The translations under genes and the position numbers were made by a program. Below, piece after piece: positions 39,277-49,586 of a stretch of 64,000 nt of DNA. The DNA comes from Mycobacterium bourgelatii (GTDB lineage: Bacteria > Actinomycetota > Actinomycetes > Mycobacteriales > Mycobacteriaceae). Under the pieces are notes generated by a model, which was not told the origin of the DNA, did not search any database, and was given only the letters and a program-made list of their open reading frames with translations. The stretch lies in contig NZ_BLKZ01000001.1 in NCBI RefSeq assembly GCF_010723575.1, positions 3,410,001 through 3,474,000 of the forward strand, read 5' to 3'. Each line of letters begins with the position of its first letter. Position 1 is the first letter of the stretch.

Positions 39277-41169
39277 TTAACCGAACAGCGTGCCGCCCTT
39301 GCCCGAAGTTCCGTTGGGCCCAGCTTTGCCATTACCAGTGGGTGGGATGCCGCTAAGGCCGCCAGGGCCGCCGACTCCGGCGGCACCGCCGGGGCCGACC
39401 AGTTGGGCGTTGCCGCCGTTGCCGCCGGCTCCGCCATTACCTCCTAAGCCGAACGGGTTGTCGTTCATGCCGCTCCCGCGCGCCGCGCCGTTTCCGCCGC
39501 TTCCGCCATCGCCGCCGCGGCCACCAGCGCCGTAGACACCGCCGCCCGCGCCGCCGTTCCCACCGGCGCCACCGACGTTCCCGTTCCCACCGGCCCCACC
39601 GTTACTCCAAGTGGCCATAGGGCTGTCGACATTGAGAAAACCGTTGCCGCCCTTGCCGCCGTTTCCGCTGGCGCCGCCGCTGCCGCCGGCTCCACCGTCG
39701 CCGAACAGCTGTCCGGCAGCGCCACCGTGCCCGCCGGAACCTCCGGCGCCGGCATGACCGCCCGCGCCTCCCTCCCCCGTTTTCACGGTGTCTCCGCCAG
39801 AGCTACCGCCATTACCACCGACCCCCCCGGAGCCCCCGACTCCGCCGGCACCACCGGCACCGCCGTTGCCGGTCAGCCAGCCGCTCCTGCCGCCGCCGCC
39901 GCCAGCGCCGGCGGCACCGCCATCACCGGCGGCCCCTCCCTTACCCCCCTGCCCGCCCGCCGCGGGACCGAAGCCACCCGCGCCGCCGGCTGCACCGGCG
40001 CCACCGTCACCGCCGGCGCCACCCGCGCCACCGGTACCGGATATCCAGCCACCATTTCCGCCAGTACCACCTGCGCCGGCAGCACCGCCGTCACCACCGG
40101 CACCGCCGCTGCCGGCGATGCTGTCATCCGCCACCGCCGGCGCCCCAGCACCACCGGCACCCCCGGTACCACCGTCGCCGCCGCGGCCGGCGTTGCCGCC
40201 GTTGCCGAACAGCCCGCGCGCCTCGCCGCCGTGACCACCGGCCCCACCGTCACCCCCGGTACCGCCGGCGCCGCCGGCGGCGTTGAATCCGGTGTTGCCG
40301 CCACCCTTGCCGGCTGCTCCGCCATAACCGCCGGCTCCGCCCTGGCCCCCATCCCCGCTGATCCAGCCGCCAGCCCCGCCGTTGCCACCTATGCCGCCCA
40401 CGCCGCCGGTGCCGCCATCGCCGACGACGGTGCCGTCGGGCTGATTGAATCCTGCCCCGCCCGTGCCACCGGCACCGCCGGCGCCGCCGTTGCCGAACAG
40501 TCCCGCGGCCCCGCCGTGACCACCGTTACCGCCGTTGCCACCGGTGGGGAAGGCCGGGAGGGCCGCGCCAGCGGTACCGGCTCCGCCCGCCCCACCGGCA
40601 CCCCCGTTACCCCATAGCCATCCGCCGGCTCCACCATTGCCGCCGTTGGCACCAGGCCCGCCCGCACCGCCGTTGCCGCCGTTACCGAACAACCCCGCCG
40701 CACCACCGTTGCCACCAACGGCTCCCGCGGCGGTTTGGGAGTAGCCGTGACCGCCGTTACCCCAAAGCAGCCCGCCCGCACCGCCATTCGGATTGGCCGC
40801 GGTCCCATTGGCACCATCGCCAATCAGCGGGCGCCCCAACAACGTCTGCGTGGGGGCGTTAATCAACCCCAACAGAACTTGTTCGGCGTTTGTCGCCTCG
40901 GCCTGGACGTACGCACCGCTTGCCGCCTGTAGCGCCTGGACAAATCGTTCGTGGTACTGCGCCGCCTGGGCGCCCAGTTGCTGATAGCTCTGCGCGTAAC
41001 CGGAAAACACCGCCGCAACGGCAGCCGATACCTCGTCCGCACCGGCAGCGGCCAACGCCGTGGTCGGCACCGCCGCGGCCGCGTTGGCCACACTGACGCT
41101 CGATCTTATGCCGGCCAATTCTGTTGCCGCGCTGAGTAGTTCAGCTGGAGACACGAGCACGAACGACAT
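39277..41169 (-). CDS. PE_PGRS family protein
   Basis: 630 residues. Residues 1-~95 are a typical PE domain (SFVLVSPAELLSAATELAGI, then ASGAYVQAEATNAEQVLLGL), then the linker LLGRPLIGDGANGTAANPNG, then about 480 residues of GGAGG/GGNGG repeats, ending GKGGTLFG. PE_PGRS proteins go to the cell surface through ESX-5. A purine-rich site (GGGGAG) precedes the ATG by about eight bases. The frame is intact. Its nearest relative in the window is the broken copy at 41800-45364, so this is a tandem duplication. Confidence 0.95.
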   Translation of the reverse strand: MSFVLVSPAELLSAATELAGIRSSVSVANAAAAVPTTALAAAGADEVSAAVAAVFSGYAQSYQQLGAQAAQYHERFVQALQAASGAYVQAEATNAEQVLLGLINAPTQTLLGRPLIGDGANGTAANPNGGAGGLLWGNGGHGYSQTAAGAVGGNGGAAGLFGNGGNGGAGGPGANGGNGGAGGWLWGNGGAGGAGGAGTAGAALPAFPTGGNGGNGGHGGAAGLFGNGGAGGAGGTGGAGFNQPDGTVVGDGGTGGVGGIGGNGGAGGWISGDGGQGGAGGYGGAAGKGGGNTGFNAAGGAGGTGGDGGAGGHGGEARGLFGNGGNAGRGGDGGTGGAGGAGAPAVADDSIAGSGGAGGDGGAAGAGGTGGNGGWISGTGGAGGAGGDGGAGAAGGAGGFGPAAGGQGGKGGAAGDGGAAGAGGGGGRSGWLTGNGGAGGAGGVGGSGGVGGNGGSSGGDTVKTGEGGAGGHAGAGGSGGHGGAAGQLFGDGGAGGSGGASGNGGKGGNGFLNVDSPMATWSNGGAGGNGNVGGAGGNGGAGGGVYGAGGRGGDGGSGGNGAARGSGMNDNPFGLGGNGGAGGNGGNAQLVGPGGAAGVGGPGGLSGIPPTGNGKAGPNGTSGKGGTLFG

Positions 41170-41799
41170 TGCGGTTTCTCCCCTCTGAAGGCACGGACAT
41201 TGGCATTTTGCATAATAACGCGCGTCACGTTTTTCGGAAGCTACTCGAGTAGCGCACTCATAGGCCGACGGGGCGGCATTCTGCTAAATCGGTTGTGATC
41301 CGCCTGTATTGACGCTTGATGCAACCATTGTCGTTGCGTCACTCAATCACTCGACGTGCGTAGAAGTGGTCGTCAGACTCGTCGTTCTCATCGCCAGCAG
41401 CGACCGCCAGGAGGTGAATTGCGTAGTTGCACTTAGTAACAAGCTAAGGCTACCCGACGGCTGCCACGGATCTAACCGTGGTCATCTAGCGACCAAACAC
41501 TCTATTTACGGCCGGTCAAAATGGTAGGAGCCGAAGCTTTGTCCTTCCGATCTTGAACATGTCGATTTCGTCTACAGCGATTAAATTCTACTCTGCCGCA
41601 ATACAACTCGCAGTCCTGCGCATGACCTTATCGATTTCCCTCATCCCGCGGGCTTGGCGAGCGTCGTGTCGTCATCCAAGACATCGCATCGCCCAATTCA
41701 ACAGTTCCGGCGCCTATTGCGGATACGGCCGCAACTGGGCACGCCCGGGGCAGCGGGCACCCGGTTGCGTTAAGTGGCCGATCGTTTCAGACGAAGCGG
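41170..41799. other. 630-bp intergenic region upstream of the intact PE_PGRS gene
   Basis: No gene is supported. The half nearer the PE_PGRS start carries its ribosome binding site and presumably its promoter. Much of it is similar to the sequence upstream of the broken PE_PGRS copy (45365 onward): both contain an ATTGGCA...TAATAAC segment, GCAACCATTGT and CATGTCGATTTCGT in the same order. The duplicated unit therefore includes upstream control sequence. Confidence 0.6.
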
Positions 41800-43594
41800 T
41801 TACCCAACGACGCCAGGCGGACCGAACAGCGTTCCGCCCTTCCCGGGGGTTCCGTCATCCCCCGGTTGGCCGGATGGCGACCCGGTACCGCCGGTGCCGG
41901 CAACCCCGGCGGTTCCGCCAGAGCCGACCAGTTGCGCGTCGCCGCCATTGCCGCCGGCTCCGCCATCACCTCCCTCGCCGTCACTGTTCACGGGGAGCCC
42001 ATCTCCGCGTAGACCGCCCGCGCCACCGCTTCCGCCGTCGCCGCCGCGACCGCCAATGCCGAAACCGCCCGCAGCGGCGCCGCCGTTGCCACCGGTTCCC
42101 CCGACATTGCCATCCCCACCGGCCCCACCCCAACCCGACAGTTGGGGCTGATTGACGTTGATCGGGCCGTTGCCACCTTTACCGCCGTCTCCGCTGGCCC
42201 CGCCTTTGCCGCCGGCTCCACCGTCGCCGAACAGTTGTCCGGCAGCCCCACCGTGCCCGCCGGAGCCTCCGGCGCCGGCGTTACCGCCCGTCCCGCCGGA
42301 GCCCCATTGCGAGATTGCACCGCCGCTGTTGCCATTACCGCCAGTCCCCCCGGCGCCCCCGGCGCCGCCCGCACCACCGACGCCGCCGGTGCCGATCAGC
42401 CAGCCGCTCCGACCGCCGCCACCGCCATCGCCAGCGTTGCCGCCGGACCCTGCAGTGCCTCCCGACCCACCCGCAAAGTTGCCGGCGCCACCCTTGCCGC
42501 CGCCACCACCGAGGCCGCCGTCACCGCCAGCGCCACCCGCGCCACCGTTACCCGATACCCAGCCACCATTGCCGCCGGTACCACCAGCGCCAGCGGCACC
42601 ACCATCGCCAGCGGCGCCGCCAGTGCCACCCTCCCCGTTACCGTTTGACGGCCCAAAACCACCAGCTCCTCCGGCGCCACCATCGCCGCCCCGGCCGGCA
42701 TTGCCGCCGCTACCGAACAACCCGCGAGCCTCTCCACCATTGCCGCCGGCCCCACCATCACCTCCGGTACCACCTTTGGCGCCGGTGCCGCTGAATCCCG
42801 TGTTGCCGCCACCTTTGCCGGCCGCTCCGCCGTGACCACCGGCTCCGCCATCGCCCCCTTGCCCGCTGATCCAGCCGCCAGCCCCGCCGTTGCCGCCCAC
42901 GCCACCCACGCCGCCTTTGCCGCCGTCGCCTGCGACGGTGCCGTCGGGCTGATTGAATCCTGCCCCGCCCATGCCACCGGCACCGCCGGCGCCGCCGTTG
43001 CCGAACAGTCCGGCCGCCCCGCCGTGACCACCGTTACCGCCGTTGCCACCGGTGGGGAAGGCCGGGAGGGCCGCGCCAGCGGTACCGACTCCACCCGCCC
43101 CACCGGCACCTCCGTTACCCCGTAACCATCCGCCGGCTCCACCATTGCCGCCGTTGGCACCAGGCCCACCCGCACCGCCGTTGCCGCCATTACCGAACAA
43201 CCCGCCGCACCACCGTTGCCACCAACGGCGCCCACCGCGGTTTGGGAAAAGCCGTGACCGCCGTTACCCCAAAGCAAACCGCCAGCACCGCCATTGGGAT
43301 TGGCCGCAGTGCCATTGGCACCATCGCCAATCAGCGGCCGCCCCAACAACGTCTGCGTGGGGGCGTTAATCAACCCCAACAGAACTTGTTCGACGTTCGC
43401 AGCTTCCGCCTGAAGGTAACCACCGCTGGCCGCTTGCAAAGCCTGGACGAACCGTTCGTGGTACTGCGCCGCCTGGGCGCCGAGTTGCTGATAGCTCTGC
43501 GCGTAACCGGAAAACGCCGCCGCAACAACCGCCGATACCTCGTCGGCACCAGCGGCAGCCAACGCCGTGGTCGGCACCGCCGCCGCCGCATTAG

Positions 43595-45278
43595 CCTCGA
43601 TTTTTCGTCGAGGGTGATTTCGGTCGGACTTGGCGATGGGGTGCGTGGTGTCTGGGGTTTGTGTGGTTTAGGGCGTGTTGGGGTTGTCCCGTGTCGCCGG
43701 GTTGGCGGGCTTTCCCAGGGCCGGTGGTCTTTCGTGCTCGGTTGGTCAGCTGGGTTGTCGGTCAACCGAAGGCGGTGCGGATGTGTTGCCATGCGGTGGC
43801 GATGGCTGCGGCCCATCGCCAGGTGGCGTCGATGCGTAGTCGGGTTCGGCGGGCGCCGCGGGTGATGCGGGCTGCGACGTGCAGGACTCGGTAGCGGAAG
43901 GTAGCGATCTCGGCACGGGTCAGGCCGGGGTGGCCGGTGAATCCGATGAGCTGGCACCAGGTGACCAGATCGGCTGCGGCCAAGACGATTTCCAGCCAGG
44001 CGGCGTTGGCGTCGAATGCCTGACACGGCAGGTTGCGCAGGCCGGTGGCTTTGAGTTCGCGGATGCGGTCTTCGACGCGGGCGTGTTGGCGGTGGCGTAG
44101 TTCCAGACCTGCCACCTGGCGGCGACCACCGGGCGGTGTGTCGGTGATGAACGCGGTGACCCGCATCCCGTCGGCGTCGGTGAACCGCAACTGCGCACCC
44201 GGATGGGCCCTTTCCTTGCGCAGGATCAGCCGGGTCCCCGCCGCCACGATGACAGGTTGACCAGGTTGGTGGCCTCGGCGACCCAGGCGCCCTCGCGGAT
44301 ACCACCGTCGGTGTCGATCGCCGGATACCAGCACTGCCCGATGTTGAGAGTGTCCACAGCGTCCTGCACCCGCCAATCCACGGGTAGCCGAAGGAGAACC
44401 CCACGCCGCGGCGCGGCAGGCGTCGGCGAAGTCGTGGGTGGCCCCGGCGGTGTCGCAGCGCACCAGCACCGCCGGCTTGTCGGGGTCGTCGCGATGATCG
44501 GGGTCCGGCCGCCATCGCGCCGGCAGGCCGGCCAGTGCCTGCGCTAGGACACTGACGTGGTCAGCTGCGGTGTTGGAGCCCGCGCCACCGGGGCGCAGTA
44601 GGCGGCCAGCGCTTCCCCGCCGGCGATCTCGGGCGGTCCACGAAGGCCAGCAGCGGGTGGTGACCGTAGGTCTTTTTCCAGGTCGCCCCTGCCTTCTCCT
44701 TGTTATCGGAATGATCGAGGACCAGGGTGGCGTCGATGTCGATGTGCAACCAGCCACCCGGTGCGGCGGCGCCGGCGGCCCAGGCCGCTGCGCGGGCCGC
44801 AGCCCGGGCGGCACGCACCCGCGGTAGGTGCGAAGCATCGATGCGCTCATCGATTAGCCGCCACATCGTGGTCGTGGAGGCTTTGGCACCCAGGACATGC
44901 TCACGGTCGCCGCACAGTTGTCCGACCGCGTCGATGCAGTCCGCCCCATCGGCGACCGCGGCAGCCAGATCAGCGAACACCTCCCCGGGCGCATACACCC
45001 ACGGGCCCCGGTAGGTATCTGCCAACGCGGCGGTGACCTGCGCCGATAACCCGCTGCGGTCCGCGAGCTCACGCACCATGGCCATCCCGGCATGCGACAC
45101 GACACCATAACCGTCGGCGGAAACTTTCACCCGCGACCCGACCGCGATATTCTTCACCTGCGAGGTGCCTTCCCGCTGGAACGACTGAACCCGTAGAGAA
45201 GTCCAATTATTCCTTGCAGGACAGGCACTTTCGCATATCTACACCCCGAAACTCACAACGTTTCACGAAAAATCCGGG
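43595..45278 (-). mobile_element. IS1380-family insertion sequence, 1684 bp, with readable ends
   Basis: The ends are imperfect inverted repeats: CCTCGATTTTTCGT at the left and, read inward on the other strand, CCCGGATTTTTCGT at the right (12 of 14 match). They are flanked by the 4-bp duplication TTAG at 43591-43594 and 45279-45282. The size and the GATTTTTCG ends fit IS1380-type elements. It splits the PE domain of the second PE_PGRS gene. Confidence 0.85.
43762..45157 (-). pseudogene. IS1380-family DDE transposase, frameshifted
   Basis: The N-terminal part is open from 45157 (MKNIAVGSRVKVSADGYGVV, then DIDATLVLDHSDNKEKAG), containing the first catalytic Asp region. Near 44620-44650 the coding moves to another minus frame (LAGLPARWRPDPDH, VLVRCDTAGATHDFADACRA). 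It changes again near 44420 for GVGFSFGYP and returns before IVAAGTRLILRKERAHPGAQ and the C-terminal part ending TAWQHIRTAFG. At least three frame changes are needed, so the gene is inactive unless these are sequencing errors. Confidence 0.75.
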
Positions 45279-45364
45279 TTAGCCACACTGACGCTCGATC
45301 TAATCCCGGCTAACTCCGTTGCCGCACTGAGCAATTCAGCTGTGGATACGAAGACGAACGACAT

Positions 45365-45940
45365 TGCGGTTCCTCCCCTTCCAAGGAGCTGCCGATATTG
45401 GCAATTCTGCTAATAACCACGTCACCGCGCGCTCTGGGAGCACTTTTGCAGCACTCATAGATTGGCGCGCCGCTGGGTGCTGACTTGGGTGTGGGCCGCA
45501 CCTGTCAGTGGTAAGAAGCAACCATTGTTGTTGCGGCGTATGCCATTCAAGCCCGACGTTATAGAAAATGGTCGCGTGTGCCCTGTCCATGTCGTCGGTG
45601 GGTGCCCTCGGCTCGCGAGTTGTGCAGCTAGACGCAGGAACTGCGGCTGGTCACTAAGTTGCTCTCGCGGACGAATTCGTTGCTACTAGCATTTGGAGAT
45701 CGTGAGTAGCGCGGGGCAAAATGATGCCACCCACTGCTCTGAATTTCGTTCTAAAACTCATGTCGATTTCGTGTACACCTCCTTTGAATTTCTCATGCAT
45801 GGCTAGGCATGTCTCGTCGCCATGCGCGTGACGGCTCGTTTCACAGGAGGGGCTGACGGGTGGCGTGATTCTTTGGGTTCCACACGCGCGACGAAAAGTG
45901 TTGTGTGACCAACAAACCCATGCGCTCTGCAAGCTCGTGG
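45365..45940. other. intergenic region upstream of the broken PE_PGRS gene
   Basis: No gene is supported. The part nearest 45365 is a diverged copy of the sequence upstream of the intact PE_PGRS gene (41170-41600). The rest is unassigned and leads into the hydrolase remnant. Confidence 0.5.
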
Positions 45941-45959
45941 TGCGCGGCGTCGCGCTCGG

Positions 45960-46395
45960 TCGATCGGCCGGGCAGCTATTCGGTGGCGAGGACGTGATTC
46001 CTTGCGGCCAGTCGTCAATGTGGCCCATGGCCACGGGTAACGCCGCGCCGAGAGAGCACGAGGTGGTCAGCACGTGGCACCTCCACGTAGGTCCCTCGTT
46101 GATAGCGAGCCGCGGTATCGGCTGCGACGTGTGGTGCGACGAAAAGGTCGCATTCGCCCCGGATTACAAGAACCCGCGTCGTGACAGCGGCGAAGTTGAC
46201 GGCCGTCGCCTTGTTGCGGTCCAGATACGGCAAAGCTATCTCGAAGAATGCGTGTCCCGATTCGCAGACAAGCTGGTCGAACTCCGCCTGGATACCCTCC
46301 TCCGTCTGGGCATTTGCGATCCATCGCCGAAACCGTTGCCACGTTGGGGGAGACGCATGGACGAGCTCAGGCACCGTCATACCTGCGCAGTACAA
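45960..46395 (-). pseudogene. C-terminal remnant of an alpha/beta hydrolase
   Basis: A minus-strand segment from about 46395 reads ESGHAFFEIALPYLDRNKAT, then VLVIRGECDLFVAP (acid strand) and YVEVPRADHLVL (active-site His region), the C-terminal end of an alpha/beta hydrolase. Near 46060 the frame shifts by one and continues as GAALPVAMGHIDDWPQ. The N-terminal nucleophile half is missing, and sequence beyond 46440 belongs to an IS1380-type element, whose insertion may have removed it. Confidence 0.5.
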
Positions 46396-46479
46396 GTCAC
46401 TGGACTACAAACGCGCACAGCGTGAGTCGGATGTGTAGCGCGTCATCATCTTGATGCTCCTATCTGTGTTACGGGTCAA

Positions 46480-48100
46480 GCGGCGTCAATGAGCTGGATC
46501 TTTAGCCTCAAACCACCGATGGGCCGTCGTGGTGATTGGTTGAGCCTTTGATCTTGATTCTGGTGACGGTGGACGCGGGGTAGCTGCTGGTCTGCCCAGC
46601 TTTTCCTGTGGGGTCCTGGTTGTCGGGTCGTGTGATGATGTTCAGGTTCGTTGTGGGTGGCCGATGATGTTGTGCCACAGGGTGATCCAGGCGGGTTCCC
46701 AGGGCCAGTGGGTGGGTAGGTGCAGGATCGGTTTGCGCTGGGGTCGGGCCAGGCGTGCGGGGATGTTGACCAGGTGTCGGCGCAGGGTGGTGCCGCGGGT
46801 GTTGCGGTGGCGGGTGCCGGCCAGGGTCGCGGCCGCACGCAACAGGTTATGTGCGATGGCCGCGCAGATCGCCCATGCGCAATTGGCGCCGAAGCGTCCA
46901 GAAGGTATGTGAGCCAGGGTCCGTCGATGAGATCTGCGAAGGTGGTTTCGATGATGGCGTGGCGGCGGTGAGTGATGTCAGCGTCGGTGGCGGGCTCGGT
47001 GGAGTTGGTGAAGAACGGGTGATACCGCCAGATCGGGAACAGTCCGTCGGGTTGGGTGGCGTCTTTGACACGGCGCACGATCAGGCGGGCGGTGATCGCC
47101 TCGGTATCGGATTCGGCCATGGTGTAGGTGGTCTCGGCGACTTCGGCGTCAGAGATCCATGCTCCGGTATCGGGATCGAGTACGGCGCCGGGGTATTTCA
47201 CCGGGGTCCACGCGCCCTCGGGAATCGCGTCGATGGCGCGTTGCACTGCGGTGTTGCGGGTCAGCACCAGCGAGAACACCGCACCGTAGCGGCGGCAGGT
47301 CCGGATCACCGCACGGTTGCCGTAGGCACCGTCACCGCGCACGGTGATCAGCCCGCTCACCCCGGCTGCGCGGGCAGTGGTGATCGCCTGGGCGACCATA
47401 CGGGCCGCACCTTTGCCGGAGTTGGCTTTGCCGGCGGAGCCGGATCCCGGTCACCACTGGGGCGCGGTGTCGGTACTGACGGTGGTGACCAGAGGCGAGG
47501 CCTTTGCGCAGGACCTGCTTGCCGGCGATCTTGGTGTGCCCGTAAGAGGCGCCCTGCTTGGCGTGTCCATAGACTGGGCGCACCAACGAATCGATATCGA
47601 TGAAGGCACGCACCTGCGCGCCGGGCAGCAGATCGGTCCGTTTGCATAGACCGGCCAGATGCTCGGCCAGCACCGAATCCAACTGGCGGGCATGGCCGAA
47701 GGTGAACTCCCGCAACAGAGTTCCCACCGTTGAGGGCGCATACACCCGGTGAAAAAGGGTCTTCATCCCGCCGGCGCGGACCAGGTCGACATCGTCGATG
47801 TAGTCCGCGCCCGCGCACATGCTCGCGATCAGGGTGGCCAGTTTCGGGGCGGGGTTGGCCGACCCGGACTTGATCCGAGGTGCCGTGATGTGAATCTTGT
47901 TGGCCAACAACTCCGACAGGCCAGCCTGCTCAGCCAAGACCATCACCGGCACCAGGCCCGCGCACGACACGAGATTGTCCTCATCGAATACGGCGGACTG
48001 CGGGGTGAAGGTGTGGGACACTCGCACTGGAAGTGCCTTTCTCGAACTGGACCGATTGTTGCCTGAAGAACACCAATCATCCCAGCTCAGAGGGCACTTC
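46480..48100 (-). mobile_element. second IS1380-family element (ends approximate)
   Basis: The element is defined by its transposase remnant. It lies between the hydrolase remnant and an IS110 element. Terminal repeats were not resolved by eye, so both boundaries are estimates. It is not a copy of the element at 43595: the transposases are only distantly similar. Confidence 0.6.
46642..48027 (-). pseudogene. IS1380-family transposase, frameshifted
   Basis: The total span, 462 codons, equals a normal transposase of this type. The N-terminal part (RVSHTFTPQSAVFDEDNLVS, then DIDSLVRPVYGHAKQGASYG and GKQVLRKGL) is open to about 47500. The middle part resumes in another frame at MVAQAITTARAAGVSGLITV, RGDGAYGNRAV and HAIIETTFADLIDGP. 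Near 46880 it shifts again to give RHLVNIPARLARPQRKPILH and HWPWEPAWITLWHNIIG. At least two or three frameshifts make it inactive as read. Confidence 0.72.
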
Positions 48101-48101
48101 C

Positions 48102-49338
48102 TTATACCGACACCCCGACAGACAGCTCATTCGTCAGTGGATCCAGGTTTAGCCAGCGGCGGTAGTCGGCGGCGAGGGTGTCGTCGCGTTTGAGTCCGCG
48201 TTCGAGTCGGGAGATGTCGTTGGGCCAGACGCCGAAGTGGTTGGCGACGGCGCTGAGGGTGATGTTTTTGGCTTGCCGGGCGGGACGTAGGTCGCTGTAG
48301 TCATCGATCGGGCAAGGCGCGGTGAGGTGTCGAAACATCTCACGCGCGATGGCGCGTTTGAGCAAGCGCAGGATGTCTTTTTTGGAGCGGCCAGCGGCGA
48401 GTTGGCAGGCGGTGTAGTCGCGGGTGCGGGGGTCGTGGGACCAGCGGAGCAGGGCGATGCGGTGCAGTGCGTTGTTGGCGGCGCGGTCTCCGCCGCGGGA
48501 AAGCCGGTGGCGGGTGGTCTTTCCTGAGGATGCCGGAATCGGCGCGGCGCCGGCGAGCATCGCGAACGCGGCTTCAGACCGGAGTCGATGAGCGTTGGTG
48601 CCGGCGGTAATGAGCAGCTGGGCGGCGGTGTCAGGTCCGACTCCGTAGGCCGCCCTCAGGGCCGGATTGAGTTTCGAGGTCAGGGAATCGAGTTCGGCGG
48701 TCAGGTCGCGGTCTTGGCGTTCGAGGAACTCAATGCGCTGGGCCAGCGTTTTGCAGGCGGTCAGTACCGACACCGTGGTCGGATCCTCGTGCGCGGTGGG
48801 GTGGCAGCGTGCCAACGCTTCGACCAGTCGCAGGGTGGTCCGGTAGCGGCGGTAGCGCTCGCGCAACTCGGCAGGAGCGGTGACGAGGAGGTCTTTGATC
48901 TGCTGAATGGCCGCGGTGCGGGCTTTGATCGCGCCGCGGCGGGCAACCAGCAGTGCTTTGAGTGCCCCGGTGTGGGGGTCTTTTGGCACAGCCAGTCCAT
49001 GGCCGGCCAGCACCGCCCGGGCGGCGCTGTGGGCGTCTAGGGGGTCGGATTTACCCTGTCGCCTCCGCGCAGACCGATCGGGGCGGTTGACTTCGACGAC
49101 GTGGATATTGTTGGCCTGCAATGCTTGTGTGAACCCTGCGCCGTAGCTGCTGGTGCCTTCCACGCCGGCACTGACGACCTCGCCCGCTACGGGCCCAGCA
49201 GATCGCCGCCCAGTAGCCCGTTGGGTTGGTGCGGAACTCGGCATCGCTGAGCAGTTGACCGGTATCGGTGATCGCGGCCAGGTGGATGGTGTCGAGATGA
49301 GTGTCGGCGCCGATGACGATGCGGCGGTCAGATGTCAC
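48102..49338 (-). pseudogene. IS110-family transposase, frameshifted near its N-terminus
   Basis: The first ~45 residues, from 49338, carry VIGADTHLDTIHLAAITDTG, the start of the DEDD nuclease domain with its first Asp. Near 49200 the frame changes to the long 380-residue frame, which supplies SAGVEGTSSYGAG (second acidic residue), KSDPLDAHSAARA (third and fourth) and, in the C-terminal Tnp20 domain, AAPIPASSGKTTRHRLSRGG with the catalytic Ser. An extra C-terminal HTH-like segment (NITLSAVANHFGVWPNDISR) follows. A single frameshift separates it from an intact gene, so an error is possible. Confidence 0.75.
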
Positions 49339-49586
49339 GATGGTGGTGTCCTTAAGTTCGTAGGTGCAGTTACTTCGTGTTGTTACGTTGTGCTGTGACC
49401 CGGGCGGGTCGGGTGAGGTTGTTGGTGTGTTGCCGGCTTGATGGTGCGGCTTGAGAGGACTGGCCGCCCGACCCGCTTGGACTTCTCTGGCCGCTGATTG
49501 AGATCTGCGATGTGATCGCTTGTTTAAGGAAATGCTGGCGGGTGGTCCGTGGGGAACATGTTGGCAGACAAGCGAATAGAGGCGAG
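49339..49586. other. gap between two divergent IS110 recombinase genes
   Basis: No gene is supported. The gap joins the left ends of two IS110-family elements that are transcribed apart. In the IS110 group the non-coding end upstream of the recombinase gene can encode the bridge RNA that specifies target and donor; such RNAs may lie here, but no structure was determined. Element boundaries were not located. Confidence 0.3.

Larger units (their letters stand above)
41800..45364 (-). pseudogene. second PE_PGRS gene, broken by an IS1380-type insertion and a frameshift
   Basis: The start is at 45364 (ATG, then SFVFVSTAELL and ELAGIRSSVSVA). After about 28 codons the PE domain is cut by an insertion sequence (43595-45278). 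It resumes at 43594 with AAAAVPTTALAAAGADEV and continues through ASGGYLQAEAANVEQVLLGL. Near 43200 a run of four C bases in the intact paralogue (ACAACCCCGCCG) is three here, shifting the frame; the PGRS repeats then stay open from 43200 to the stop at 41800 (GKGGTLFG, PPGVVG). Either lesion alone would abolish the full protein. The PGRS part is still closely similar to the intact gene. Confidence 0.9.

Noticed and set aside
39290..43369. Long Pro- or Ala-rich plus-strand open frames and possible repeat array in 39.3-43.4 kb
   Set aside because: These are antisense shadows of PGRS repeats. The repeats are short coding GGAGG units, not CRISPR repeats with unique spacers.
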